From the NCBI RefSeq assembly GCF_026625805.1, contig NZ_CP113064.1:1054001-1118000 (forward strand): 64,000 nt of DNA. The letters run 5' to 3'. Source of the DNA: Brevundimonas sp. SL130 (lineage in GTDB: Bacteria > Pseudomonadota > Alphaproteobacteria > Caulobacterales > Caulobacteraceae). A program made the translations under genes and the position numbers. The notes under the pieces were generated by a model. That model saw nothing but the letters and a program-made list of their open reading frames with translations. It did not search any database and was not told the DNA's origin. Below, one piece after another: positions 7,673 to 15,984 of this stretch (position 1 is the stretch's first letter; each line of letters begins with the position of its first letter).

Positions 7673-8452
7673 ATGGCTAGCAACAGCATCAACGTGAACG
7701 TCGGCGCCATGGTCGCGCTGCAAAACCTTAACGCGTCCAACAAGATGTTGGACGTGACGCAGAACCGTGTCTCCACGGGAATGAAGGTTTCCAGCGCCAA
7801 AGATAATGGGGCGATCTTCGCCATCGCGACGAATCAACGCGCCGAAATGGGCGCGCTCAACTCCGTGATGCAATCGCAACAACGCGGCCAATCGATCGTC
7901 GACGTAGCGCTCGCCGCCGGCGACACCGTCGTCGCCGCCCTGACTGAAATGAAGGCCCTTGCCGTGGCCATCGAAGCCGGCGGCAGCTCCGCGACGGCCA
8001 CCGCGCTCCAAAACGACTACGACGCTCTGCAGACCGAGATCGACAGCGCCCTGGCCGGCGCCAACTTCGACGGCGTCAACCTGTGGACCGACGGCGCCGT
8101 GACCGGCGTCATCACCGACACCTCCGGCGGCACCTTCTCCATCGGCATCGCCGCCGCCAGCGACGGCACGCCCACGGCTACGACCGCAGCGGCTGTCCAG
8201 ACCGCGATCGACGCCTTCACGGCCGATCTGGCGACCATGGGCACCCAGTCCAAGTCTCTGGATCGCCAGGTGACCTTCACCAGCAAGCTGCAAGACGCTG
8301 TCGAAGCCGGCATCGGCAACCTGGTCGACGCCGATCTGGCCAAGGAAAGCGCGCGCCTGACCGCGCTCCAGACCAAGCAGCAACTGGGCGTCCAAGCCCT
8401 GTCGATCGCCAACTCGGCCAGCTCGATCCTGGTCAGCCTGTTCCGATCCTAA
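7673..8452 (+). CDS. Flagellin (first of three)
   Basis: This 259-residue flagellin has the conserved N-terminal coiled-coil segment (NSINVNVGAMVALQNLN, RVSTGMKVSSAKDN) and C-terminal segment (LQTKQQLGVQALSIANSASS, SLFRS) that pack in the filament core (D0/D1). The central variable region is short, typical of Caulobacterales alpha-flagellins. The ATG at 7673 is chosen over an in-frame upstream ATG at 7616 because the latter would lie in the conserved leader; aggacag is the SD. Transcription is from the sigma-54 promoter at 7583 and ends at the hairpin at 8505. It shares most of its sequence with the next flagellin and is a probable substrate of the glycosylation island. Confidence 0.95.
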   Translation: MASNSINVNVGAMVALQNLNASNKMLDVTQNRVSTGMKVSSAKDNGAIFAIATNQRAEMGALNSVMQSQQRGQSIVDVALAAGDTVVAALTEMKALAVAIEAGGSSATATALQNDYDALQTEIDSALAGANFDGVNLWTDGAVTGVITDTSGGTFSIGIAAASDGTPTATTAAAVQTAIDAFTADLATMGTQSKSLDRQVTFTSKLQDAVEAGIGNLVDADLAKESARLTALQTKQQLGVQALSIANSASSILVSLFRS

Positions 8453-8504
8453 CCTCGCGGGCGTATCGGCCTCTCTGGCCTGCGCCTCACAATCAAACGT
8501 CAAA

Positions 8505-8534
8505 AAGGCGGTCGGACCTCGGTCCGGCCGCCTT
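8505..8534 (+). terminator. Terminator hairpin of flagellin 1
   Basis: Strong GC-rich inverted repeat (AAGGCGG-t-CGGAC, loop, GTCCG-g-CCGCCTT) about 50 bp after the flagellin stop, followed by a weak T-rich run. It ends the first flagellin transcript before the ftr elements of the second. Confidence 0.65.
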
Positions 8535-8545
8535 CTTGCTTGGTT

Positions 8546-8613
8546 GGCAGCTTTTGCCCGGCAGATTTTTCCTACCCAGTCGGCAAAATCTGCCCCGCTA
8601 GGCGAAATCTGCC
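8546..8613 (+). promoter_or_regulatory. Cluster of three ftr-like enhancer palindromes before flagellin 2
   Basis: Three copies of GGC(A/G)-N5-TGCC lie at 8546-8558, 8582-8594 and 8601-8613, about 75-140 bp upstream of the sigma-54 promoter at 8688, the normal place for enhancer-binding protein sites. They share CAAAATCTGCC/GAAATCTGCC cores and fit the FlbD-binding ftr elements of Caulobacter flagellin promoters. Confidence 0.65.
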
Positions 8614-8687
8614 GGGATGGATTAATCTAAACAACAGTATAACGTAGAAGAAACAATGACTTGAGCGAGGTCGGGTTAACGGTTCTT

Positions 8688-8701
8688 GGCCCGGCAATTG
8701 C
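8688..8701 (+). promoter_or_regulatory. Sigma-54 promoter of flagellin 2
   Basis: ttGGcccggcaattGCtt shows GG-N10-GC with TTGGC and TTGC elements, a close match to the sigma-54 consensus. A start near 8713 begins exactly where similarity to the flagellin 1 leader begins. Confidence 0.8.
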
Positions 8702-8713
8702 TTCACTTCAATC

Positions 8714-8776
8714 GGGCAAAAAGCTCCCGGCTGTTAAAATGACGCCGGACATCACGAAGTGAAAAGGACAGCCAAA
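8714..8776 (+). promoter_or_regulatory. Conserved flagellin 5' leader (copy 2)
   Basis: Second copy of the ~64-nt leader shared with flagellin 1, differing by a few substitutions and a 2-nt gap. The SD and start context (AAGGACAGCCAAAATGGCTA) are nearly identical. Likely target of the same post-transcriptional regulator, possibly FlbT. Confidence 0.5.
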
Positions 8777-9544
8777 ATGGCTAACAGCGTTAACACGAAC
8801 TATGGCGCCAACATCGCTCTTCAGAGCCTGAACGCCACCAACAAGTCCCTGGCCACGACGCAAGGCCGCGTAAGCACCGGTCAGAACGTTTCGTCCGCCA
8901 AGGACAGCGGCGCCATCTTCGCCATCGCCACCAACCAGCGCGCTGAAATGGCGGCCCAAGGGGCCGTCAAGCAATCGCTGCAACGTGGTCAGTCCATCGT
9001 CGACGTCGCTCTGGCGGCCGGCGAGACTGTCGTCGCGGCCCTGACGGAAATGAAGTCGCTGGCCGTCTCCATCGAAGCCGGCGGTTCCTCCGCCACGACC
9101 ACGGCTCTGCAAGCCGACTACGACGCCCTGCAGACCGAAATCGACAGCGCTCTCGCCGGCGCCAACTTCGACGGCGAAAATCTGTGGACCGCTTCGGCTT
9201 CAGTGGTCACCGATACTTCGGCGACGTCGTTCACGGTCGGCATGGCCTCGCCCGCCGACGGCACACCGGCCGGCGCCACCGCTGCTCAAGTCCAGACCGC
9301 GATCGAGGCCTTCACGGCCGACATGGCGACCCTGGGCTCGCAGTCGAAGTCGCTGGACCGTCAGGTCACCTTCGCCAGCAAGATGGAAGACGCCCTGGAA
9401 GCCGGTATCGGCAACCTGGTTGACGCAGATCTGGCCAAGGAAAGCGCCAAGTTGACCGCCCTGCAGACCAAGCAACAGCTCGGCGTGCAGGCGCTGTCGA
9501 TCGCGAACTCGTCCAGCCAGATCTTGCTGAGCCTGTTCCGTTAA
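8777..9544 (+). CDS. Flagellin (second of three)
   Basis: This 255-residue flagellin is highly similar to the first over its whole length. The termini (NTNYGANIALQSLNATN and QTKQQLGVQALSIANSSSQI) form the filament core and the middle differs mainly around residues 135-165. The start ATG at 8777 lies in the same context as that of flagellin 1. The strong upstream control region (three ftr-like sites and sigma-54 promoter) suggests that this is the major filament subunit. It ends in a 10-bp stem terminator. Ser/Thr-rich stretches near residues 95-160 would be the natural sites for O-linked Pse. Confidence 0.95.
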   Translation: MANSVNTNYGANIALQSLNATNKSLATTQGRVSTGQNVSSAKDSGAIFAIATNQRAEMAAQGAVKQSLQRGQSIVDVALAAGETVVAALTEMKSLAVSIEAGGSSATTTALQADYDALQTEIDSALAGANFDGENLWTASASVVTDTSATSFTVGMASPADGTPAGATAAQVQTAIEAFTADMATLGSQSKSLDRQVTFASKMEDALEAGIGNLVDADLAKESAKLTALQTKQQLGVQALSIANSSSQILLSLFR

Positions 9545-9551
9545 GATGAGC

Positions 9552-9579
9552 GGCCGGAGCGGCCTACGTCGCTCCGGCC
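9552..9579 (+). terminator. Terminator hairpin of flagellin 2
   Basis: Perfect 10-bp inverted repeat (GGCCGGAGCG, 8-nt loop, CGCTCCGGCC) beginning 7 bp after the stop, followed by CTTCACTTCCGTTT. Confidence 0.75.
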
Positions 9580-9630
9580 CTTCACTTCCGTTTAAATCCA
9601 GAAGGGCGCGGATCGTCCGCGCGAGGAGCC

Positions 9631-9924
9631 ATGGCTGACAATGTCGCGAGCGTGTCCTCGGTAAACTTCTTTCCACCCGATCCTGCCGACGTCACTCCTA
9701 CCCCGACCCCCACGCCGTCTCAGCCTTCGCTGCAGGCCGAGGAAGCGGCGAAAGCGAACAACTATCGCCTGACCATCGAGTCCGCCGAAAACGGTCGCTT
9801 TGTATACACGATCAGTGATCCGATCACGGGCAAGGTCGTGCTGAAACTGCCGCGGGAAGTCGTTCAGACTCTCGCAGACGACCCCAGCTACCGGGGCGGA
9901 AATGTGCTGAAAACCTCCGTCTAG
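9631..9924 (+). CDS. FlaG-like flagellar protein
   Basis: This 97-residue protein has a Pro/Thr-rich N-terminal linker (residues about 20-35) and a small C-terminal domain (YRLTIESAENGRFVYTISDPITGKVVLKLPRE) with the layout of FlaG: an F-x-Y strand, D-x-x-T/S-G-K/E turn, and a short I/L-P-x-E motif. FlaG is linked to control of filament length or assembly in other bacteria. It sits between flagellins 2 and 3, as flaG sits in the alpha-flagellin cluster of Caulobacter. The SD gaggag is 3-8 bp before the ATG. Confidence 0.65.
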   Translation: MADNVASVSSVNFFPPDPADVTPTPTPTPSQPSLQAEEAAKANNYRLTIESAENGRFVYTISDPITGKVVLKLPREVVQTLADDPSYRGGNVLKTSV

Positions 9925-9953
9925 ACGAAGGCTGTTCAGGTCAAAGACTGCAA

Positions 9954-9976
9954 CGCCGCCGGTTCGCCGGACGGCG
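9954..9976 (+). terminator. Possible terminator after the FlaG-like gene
   Basis: GC-rich hairpin CGCCG-c-CCGG-ttcg-CCGG-a-CGGCG with a stable TTCG tetraloop, 30 bp after the stop; no clear T-run, so it may act only partly. Confidence 0.45.
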
Positions 9977-9996
9977 CTATCGTGGTTTCTTCGGCG

Positions 9997-10025
9997 TTAA
10001 CCATACGCTCACGACTCATGGTTAA
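9997..10025 (+). promoter_or_regulatory. TTAACCAT inverted repeat upstream of flagellin 3
   Basis: TTAACCAT and ATGGTTAA form a perfect 8-bp inverted repeat with a 13-nt spacer, 35-63 bp before the start of the third flagellin. TTAACCAT resembles the half-site reported for CtrA in Caulobacter flagellar promoters, so this gene may be controlled by CtrA or a similar regulator. No GG-N10-GC sigma-54 element or ftr palindrome is seen here. Confidence 0.45.
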
Positions 10026-10059
10026 TCCTGTAGGGAACAGAAGTCCGGGGCTTGAAGCC

Positions 10060-10884
10060 ATGACCACTAGCGTACACACCAACACCTCGGCGATGATCGC
10101 CCTTCAGAACCTGAACCGCACCAACGACCAGTTGGCGTCGACGCAGGGCCGGGTCAGCACTGGCCTGAAGGTTCAGGGCGCCAAGGACAACGCCGCCGTT
10201 TGGGCGGTCGCTCAGGCGCAGCGGGCGGACAAGGGGTCGCTGGAGTCGGTGACGACCAGCCTGAACCGCGCGACCTCGATCGCAGACGTGTCGCTGGCGG
10301 CGGGCGAGCAGATTTCCGATCTGCTTCTTGAACTGAAGGCCAAGGCGACGGCGGCGGCTGACCCCAGCGCCACGGCTGCGACCAGGGCCTCCTACGACCA
10401 GGAGTTCCAGGCGCTGCTGGGCTCGATCGATTCCTTTGCTGACAACGCCACCTTCGACGGCGCGAACATTCTGGACGGGGCGTCCACGACCGCGCTCGAT
10501 TTTCTGGCCAACGCCGACGCGACCGAAACCATTTCCATGACGCGTCAGAACATGACGGTCGCTGGCTTGACGCTGACCGGCGAAGATCTGACCACTCAGG
10601 CCAATGCGGAAGATGCCCTGACCGCCGTCACCGCGGCCATCGCGACGGCCAGTTCCCGGCTGGCGGAGCTGGGCGCCGAGGCCAAGCAGATCGAACGCCA
10701 CACCACCTTCGTCAGCAAGCTGTCCGATTCGCTGGAGGCGGGTATCGGCAATCTGGTCGACGCCGACCTGGCTAAGGAAAGCGCGCGATTGCAGGCGCTT
10801 CAGGTTCAGCAGCAACTCGGCGTGCAGGCCCTGTCGATCGCCAACCAGGCGCCACAGGTCATTCTGTCGCTGTTCCAGAACTAG
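10060..10884 (+). CDS. Flagellin (third, divergent)
   Basis: This 274-residue flagellin shares the conserved termini (HTNTSAMIALQNLNRTN, RVSTGLKVQGAKDN; LVDADLAKESARLQALQ, QQLGVQALSIANQAP) but differs through the middle (for example TTALDFLANADATETISM) and is clearly more distant than flagellins 1 and 2 are from each other. The ATG at 10060 is preferred over an in-frame upstream start at 9982 because it matches the family N-terminus. It lacks the sigma-54/ftr control and the shared leader, so it is probably made at another time in assembly, like the minor flagellins of Caulobacter. Confidence 0.93.
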   Translation: MTTSVHTNTSAMIALQNLNRTNDQLASTQGRVSTGLKVQGAKDNAAVWAVAQAQRADKGSLESVTTSLNRATSIADVSLAAGEQISDLLLELKAKATAAADPSATAATRASYDQEFQALLGSIDSFADNATFDGANILDGASTTALDFLANADATETISMTRQNMTVAGLTLTGEDLTTQANAEDALTAVTAAIATASSRLAELGAEAKQIERHTTFVSKLSDSLEAGIGNLVDADLAKESARLQALQVQQQLGVQALSIANQAPQVILSLFQN

Positions 10885-10942
10885 GCCCGACTTAAGAGTT
10901 CGTTATCGGCCTTCGGCGCATCTTGGATAGCGGAGCCGATCG

Positions 10943-13636
10943 ATGATCAACAACAGCTATCTGTTGGGACTGTATGGGGTGACGACGACCACGGCGTCTT
11001 CCTCGTCAAGCACGTCTACGACTTCAACCAAGCGCACCCAGCCTACAGCGCCCTGGACGGCGACGGAGAACGTCCCGACCGCCAGCGAAATGGTGCGGTC
11101 GGCCCTGGCGGGCCGTCGGATCGTCAACGAGGCGGCGGTGGACGTCGATCTGGCCTCAGCCTCCGACGACTATCGCAAGCTGTTCACCACCTATCAGGCG
11201 CTCAACACGCTGTCCGCCCTGGCGGACCGGGCCGCCACCCGCGGCGTCAGCGAGTCGGAATCCGCTCTGCTGAACAAGCGGTTCGCCTCAGGGCTGGCCG
11301 AGCTTTCGGCCTATCTGGCCACGGCGAAGTTTGAAGGCTTCAGGATGGCCGACGGCGTCGCCCAGAACACCGTCAAGACGACTGCGGCCATCGAGAAGAC
11401 CTCCAGCACCTTCATCACCGCACCGGTGCATGAGGGGGCGCTCACCGAGACGGTCGACGCCTTCGAAGGGGACGTGCGCTTCTCCATCGGCGTCTCGATC
11501 TCAGGCGGCGCGCAGACGACTATCGACATCGACCTGGCCGACATGGGGTCGACCCCCCGCACATTCGACAATGTCACCGCCTTCATGAACGAACAGCTGG
11601 ACGCGGCGGGCGTGGAGACCCGCATCGGGCGCGAGCAGATTCCCGGCGTCGCCAAGACGGTCAAGGTGGGGGACAAGACCGTCACATTGCCGGCGGGCCC
11701 GGATCAGTGGGCGTTGAAGGTGTGGGGCGGGGCGGGCGAAACCGTCTCATTCTCCGCAGCAGAGACGTCCGACGCCGTCTACGTCACCCAGACCACCGGC
11801 GGTGGAGCGGAACTCCTGAAGTTCCAGACCGAGGGGGGAAGCGCGCCGACGGCGACGCAGAGATTGGGCGAGACCTTCTGGGTCGAGGGAAGGGCCGGCC
11901 AGGTCGCCCTGCCGGAGGGTGTCGCCGCCGTGCGCGACAGCGCCGTGGCCGCCGACGGCTCGGTCTGGGTGCTGGCCGACCTGACCGAGGGAGAGGATGG
12001 CCAGCCGATCAAGGGGCAGCGCGACGTCGCCCTGATGAAGTTTGATTCCGCCGGGAATCTGACCCAGACCAAGCTGCTGGGGGCGGCGTCCAGCGCCAAC
12101 GGCTTCTCGCTCGCCATCGCCGACGACGGCCGGATCGCGGTCGCCGGCTCGGTGACCGGCGCCCTGGACGCCGGCAAGAGCGGCGAAGACGCCGCTGTCG
12201 CAGACAGTTTCGTCACCGTCTTCGACGCTTCGGGCAAGGAGGTCTGGACCCAGCGTCGCGGCGCCAAGGCGGCCGATGAGGCGACCGAGGTCAGTTTCGG
12301 CGCCGACGGCACGGTCTATGTCGCCGGTCGGTCGCGCTCCATGATGCCGGGCGCCGAGGGCGCGCTGGGCGGATGGGACGGCTACCTCCAGGCGTTCGAC
12401 GAGCAACGCCTGACCCCGACTTCGCCGCTCAGTGGTCTTATGGTGGGCGCGGCCCAGTTCGGCACGGCCGGCGACGACAATGTCCAGGCCATGACGACCT
12501 CGGGGTCGAACCTCTATACCGCCGGGGTGGAGAACGGTCGGATCATGGTCCGACAGTTCACGCTGGACGCCTCGGGCGCCCCGACCCTGGCGTCGAGCCG
12601 CGATCTGGGCGCGGCTCAGGGCGCGATCGCCGGGATCACGGTCGACAATGGTCAGGTCATCCTGACGGGTCAGACCGACAACGCCGCCCTGGACGTCGGC
12701 GGCGCGACGAATTCTCATGCAGGCGGCACGGACGTGTTCGTGGCGGTTCTGGATCCTGACCTTCAGCCCTCCGCCAACGAGCGGCTGACCTATTATGGCG
12801 GCGCCGGCGTGGATACGGCGTCCGATGTTCAGGTCAAGGACGGCAAGGTCTGGATCACCGGCGTCGCAGACCGTCCCGGCGATGCGGCCAAGACCGATCC
12901 GACCCAGGCCTATCTAGCGCGGTTGGACCCTCTGACCGGCGCCGTCGAATACAGCCAGACCTGGCGCGCCCAGGGCGACCAGGCCGTGACGGGCAGCCTG
13001 ACGGTCGTGTCCGGCGGCGCCAGCGTGCTGGACAAGCTGGGTCTGCCGCAGGGCGAGATCATGCAGTCGGATTCCAAGCTGCTGACCGTCGCCACCGCCG
13101 CCCGCGCGGGCGATCAGTTCAGCATCACGCCCGGCAACGGCACGCGGGCCATCACCGTCACCATCGCCGCGAACGAGACGATGGCCAGCCTCGCCAAGAA
13201 GATCACCAGCGCGTCCAACCGCCAACTCATCGCGACCGTGGTCACGGACAAAAAGGTCTCGCCGCCGACCGAACGGATCGAGATCAAGGCCGCCGACGGC
13301 AAACAAGGCGCCACCGTCTCGTCAGGGGCGGTCGGCAAGGACGCCCTGGGCGCCCTGGGCCTGTCGCCGGGCTATATCGGGAACACGGGCGACAAGGAAA
13401 AGAAGGCCTACGGTCTCAATCTGACCAGTGCGCTGAACCTTAGCAACGCCGACTCCATCAAGGCGGCGAACGCCGCCCTCGCCAACGCCCTGACATCGGT
13501 AAGGTCGGCCTACAAGTCGCTGGCGCCGTCGACCGCAGCCATCACCAACACCCAAACCGGCAACAAGTCGTCGACCGCCTATCAGCAAACCCAGCTGGCC
13601 AATTTCCAGGCGGCCCTTACCCGTCTGACGGCCTGA
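10943..13636 (+). CDS. FlaEY-like flagellar protein with beta-propeller repeats
   Basis: This 897-residue protein begins MINNSYLLGLYGV, then a Ser/Thr-rich low-complexity stretch (residues about 15-40), an alpha-helical segment (about 50-135), and from about 320 to 690 a series of SBBP-type beta-propeller repeats (DGSVWVLAD, DGTVYVAGRS, GSNLYTAGVENG, DGKVWITGVAD). The C-terminal ~200 residues are Ala/Asn/Ser-rich and end in a helix. The position directly after flagellins matches FlaEY of Caulobacter, which affects filament formation. There is no Sec signal, so export through the flagellar type III system is possible. The assignment rests mostly on context and architecture. Confidence 0.6.
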   Translation: MINNSYLLGLYGVTTTTASSSSSTSTTSTKRTQPTAPWTATENVPTASEMVRSALAGRRIVNEAAVDVDLASASDDYRKLFTTYQALNTLSALADRAATRGVSESESALLNKRFASGLAELSAYLATAKFEGFRMADGVAQNTVKTTAAIEKTSSTFITAPVHEGALTETVDAFEGDVRFSIGVSISGGAQTTIDIDLADMGSTPRTFDNVTAFMNEQLDAAGVETRIGREQIPGVAKTVKVGDKTVTLPAGPDQWALKVWGGAGETVSFSAAETSDAVYVTQTTGGGAELLKFQTEGGSAPTATQRLGETFWVEGRAGQVALPEGVAAVRDSAVAADGSVWVLADLTEGEDGQPIKGQRDVALMKFDSAGNLTQTKLLGAASSANGFSLAIADDGRIAVAGSVTGALDAGKSGEDAAVADSFVTVFDASGKEVWTQRRGAKAADEATEVSFGADGTVYVAGRSRSMMPGAEGALGGWDGYLQAFDEQRLTPTSPLSGLMVGAAQFGTAGDDNVQAMTTSGSNLYTAGVENGRIMVRQFTLDASGAPTLASSRDLGAAQGAIAGITVDNGQVILTGQTDNAALDVGGATNSHAGGTDVFVAVLDPDLQPSANERLTYYGGAGVDTASDVQVKDGKVWITGVADRPGDAAKTDPTQAYLARLDPLTGAVEYSQTWRAQGDQAVTGSLTVVSGGASVLDKLGLPQGEIMQSDSKLLTVATAARAGDQFSITPGNGTRAITVTIAANETMASLAKKITSASNRQLIATVVTDKKVSPPTERIEIKAADGKQGATVSSGAVGKDALGALGLSPGYIGNTGDKEKKAYGLNLTSALNLSNADSIKAANAALANALTSVRSAYKSLAPSTAAITNTQTGNKSSTAYQQTQLANFQAALTRLTA

Positions 13637-13727
13637 TCCGCCGATCTGACCTCGGTCGGCGCGGCTAGGCGGTTGACGCCCGGCGCCCGTTCCGGGTTAT
13701 TGGGCGCCTCAGTTGCGAAAGCCCCTT

Positions 13728-14396
13728 ATGGCCCTTCCGAACGACAATCGCGTCATCATCGCCATCGGCGCAGGTCTGGTGATCATCGCCGCCGTGGTGC
13801 TGGCCCTGATCTTCACCGGCGGCGGCAAGACGCCAGAGGCCCCGCCCGCCGCCAAGGGCGGTCTGACGGTCGATCTGGCCGACGCCCCTTCGCTGGAGCC
13901 GACGCGCGAGCTGCGCTGCTTCGTCGATGGTCAGTTCGTCGGCATGGCGACCCTGGCTGACTGCGCCCAGCGCAACGGCCTGGCCACCGACGCCCTGGAT
14001 GTCGGCATCGACGAGACGGGCGCCCTGGCCGCCGCGCCCACCGCCGCCTTCGCTCCGCCGCCCGAACTGCCGCCGGTCGAGATGGCCGAGGCCGCGCCTG
14101 CGCCCAGCGCCGAAGCCGCCGCGCCCAGTACGCCCGCGCCGACGCCGTCCGGTTCTCAGTGCCTGCGCCACTCCGGGTCGGACTGGCGCGTCCTGTCCAG
14201 CGGCATGAGCCTGAACGCCTGCGTCCAGGCCCTGTACGCCGGAACCTGCGTCCGTCCGGGCGACGCCCAGTACGGCCGCTGGGGCGACACCACCCTGCGT
14301 CTGGTCCCGCGTCGAGTGGAGCAGTCGGGCGACAACAGCCGCTTCCGCACCCTGGCGGAGCAGGACCGTAACTGCCAATTCCCGGGTCTGAACTGA
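13728..14396 (+). CDS. Single-pass membrane protein with cysteine-containing C-terminal domain, unknown function
   Basis: This 222-residue protein has one N-terminal membrane segment (VIIAIGAGLVIIAAVVLALIF, in part, residues about 8-27), a Pro/Ala-rich linker (about 105-145) and a C-terminal domain with four cysteines (QCLRHSG, NACVQAL, GTCVRPG, NCQFPG) that may form disulfides in the periplasm. ATG 13728 is chosen; a TTG 15 bp upstream is also open. The stop overlaps the start of the next lipoprotein gene, so the two are coupled. I do not recognise the family. Confidence 0.65.
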   Translation: MALPNDNRVIIAIGAGLVIIAAVVLALIFTGGGKTPEAPPAAKGGLTVDLADAPSLEPTRELRCFVDGQFVGMATLADCAQRNGLATDALDVGIDETGALAAAPTAAFAPPPELPPVEMAEAAPAPSAEAAAPSTPAPTPSGSQCLRHSGSDWRVLSSGMSLNACVQALYAGTCVRPGDAQYGRWGDTTLRLVPRRVEQSGDNSRFRTLAEQDRNCQFPGLN

Positions 14397-14821
14397 TGCG
14401 CGTCTTCGCTGTCTCCGCCATCGCCGTCGCCGCTGTTCTGGCGGCGTGCAGCAACCAGCCCAAGTACGAGTTCGCACCCGGCGTCTGCTATTTCGTCGCC
14501 ACCCCGGAAGGCCAGGCCCCGCGTTTGCAGAAGATGGGTGAAAACGTCACCCAGATCGAACTCTGCGCCGGCCAGCTGGAGGAGATGCGTCTGCGCTTCC
14601 TGCGCATGGGCGGCTCGAACCAGGAGGTCGCCGGCGCCTATCAGGGGCGCTTCATCTTTGTGGACCGCGAGGGTGTGAAGTTCGGCAAGAGCCTGACGGG
14701 CAGCCGCTTCTTCGCCATGGCCCGCACCGGCGACGGCCGTCTGGCCATTCCCGGCGCCATCCAGCGCGACGACACCGGCCGCCCCACCGCGATCGCCGCG
14801 CCGCCGCCCGAGACCAAGTAG
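14396..14821 (+). CDS. Putative lipoprotein, unknown function
   Basis: This 141-residue protein starts with a lipoprotein signal peptide: MRVFAVSAIAVAAVLAAC, where LAAC is the lipobox and Cys18 the lipidation site. The mature part has two further cysteines (GVCYFVA, ELCAGQL) and no domain I know. It overlaps the preceding gene by 1 bp (TGATG), and both are probably envelope proteins working together. Confidence 0.7.
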   Translation: MRVFAVSAIAVAAVLAACSNQPKYEFAPGVCYFVATPEGQAPRLQKMGENVTQIELCAGQLEEMRLRFLRMGGSNQEVAGAYQGRFIFVDREGVKFGKSLTGSRFFAMARTGDGRLAIPGAIQRDDTGRPTAIAAPPPETK

Positions 14822-14854
14822 AGGGCCGGCGCCGGCCAAGGGCTTGCGGAAATC

Positions 14855-14869
14855 GAACAAAGGTGGAAC
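14855..14869 (+). promoter_or_regulatory. SOS (LexA) box upstream of ssb
   Basis: GAAC-aaaggtg-GAAC is an exact direct repeat with 7-bp spacing, the reverse complement of the alphaproteobacterial LexA box GTTC-N7-GTTC. It lies about 140 bp before the ssb start, and ssb is a common LexA target. Confidence 0.75.
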
Positions 14870-15006
14870 AAACTGTTAATCCATCCACCGGTTTGGCGGG
14901 TCTGATGTCGAATGCGGCTGGCGGCGACCGGCGGCGGCTCTAAGACATCCGGCTGAATTACGGAGCAGGCGAGGGACTCGCCGCTCCCTACGAGAAGGAA
15001 GTTTCC

Positions 15007-15510
15007 ATGGCGGGCAGCGTCAACAAGGTCATTCTGGTCGGCAATCTAGGCCGCGATCCTGAAATCCGGTCGATGCCGAACGGCGACCGTATCGCCAACC
15101 TGTCGATCGCCACCTCGGAAACCTGGCGCGACAAGTCCTCGGGCGAGCGCAAGGAAAAGACCGAGTGGCACCGGGTCGTCATCTTCAACGACAACATCGT
15201 CAAGGTGGTCGAGAACTATGTGAAGAAGGGCTCGACCGTCTATATTGAGGGCGCGCTCCAGACCCGCAAATGGACCGACCAGCAGGGCGTCGAGAAATAT
15301 TCGACCGAGATCGTGGTCAGCCGCTTCAAGGGTGAGCTGACCATGCTGGGCGGCCGCGCTGAAGGCGGCGCCTCTCAGGGCGGCGGTTACGGCGGCGGCG
15401 GCGGTGGTCGCGGCGACGACGACTATTCCTCGGGCTTCTCCACCGGCGGCGCCAACAAGCCCAGCGGCCCCAAGGAAAGCTACGACCTGAACGACGACAT
15501 TCCGTTCTAA
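15007..15510 (+). CDS. ssb: Single-stranded DNA-binding protein
   Basis: This 167-residue protein has the SSB OB-fold ([51 protein letters not shown]), a Gly-rich linker (about 120-140) and the acidic tip DLNDDIPF that recruits repair and replication proteins. It coats single-stranded DNA as a tetramer during replication, recombination and repair. The SD gaaggaag precedes the ATG. A LexA box upstream suggests SOS induction. Confidence 0.97.
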   Translation: MAGSVNKVILVGNLGRDPEIRSMPNGDRIANLSIATSETWRDKSSGERKEKTEWHRVVIFNDNIVKVVENYVKKGSTVYIEGALQTRKWTDQQGVEKYSTEIVVSRFKGELTMLGGRAEGGASQGGGYGGGGGGRGDDDYSSGFSTGGANKPSGPKESYDLNDDIPF

Positions 15511-15528
15511 GGTCGATCCGAACCAACC

Positions 15529-15984
15529 ATGGGGCGGGGGCCTTACAGCTATCGTGAGGATCCCGCCGTCCCGGCCTTCCCGGACGACCGGCCCCTGGTC
15601 CTGTTTGACGGCGATTGCGCGCTCTGTTCCGGCTCGGCGCGCAAGATCCTGAAGGCCGACCGGGCCGGGCTGTTCCGGCTGGCCCCGACGCAGTCGGCGC
15701 TGGGGCAGTCGCTTCTGACGCATTACGGCGTTGATCCCCAGGATCCGGCGACCATGCTGCTGATCCAGGACGGCGTGGCGCGCGAGCGATCCGACGCGGT
15801 TCTGGCCATCGCCGCCCAGCTGCCCGTGCCTTATCGCTGGGCGAGCATCGGGCGGATCGTCCCGCAGTTCATTCGCGACCGGCTGTATGATTTTGTGGCG
15901 CGCCGCCGTCGGCGGTTTCCCGGTCCGACCTGGTGCGCCCTGCCTCCGGCGGGCGTCGATCTGAAGGATAGAGTGCTGGGATGA
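15529..15984 (+). CDS. DCC family (DUF393) thiol-disulfide oxidoreductase-like protein
   Basis: This 151-residue protein shows the DUF393 signature LVLFDGDCALCSGS (D-x-x-C-x-x-C, residues about 24-37) and the later RWASIGRIVPQFIRDRLYDFVARRR motif. The family is named for a conserved DCxxC motif and thought to be thiol-redox active. It overlaps the next SDR gene by 4 bp (GGATGAGC), and the set DCC-SDR/DoxX-DUF2269 recurs as a unit in proteobacteria. Confidence 0.85.
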   Translation: MGRGPYSYREDPAVPAFPDDRPLVLFDGDCALCSGSARKILKADRAGLFRLAPTQSALGQSLLTHYGVDPQDPATMLLIQDGVARERSDAVLAIAAQLPVPYRWASIGRIVPQFIRDRLYDFVARRRRRFPGPTWCALPPAGVDLKDRVLG

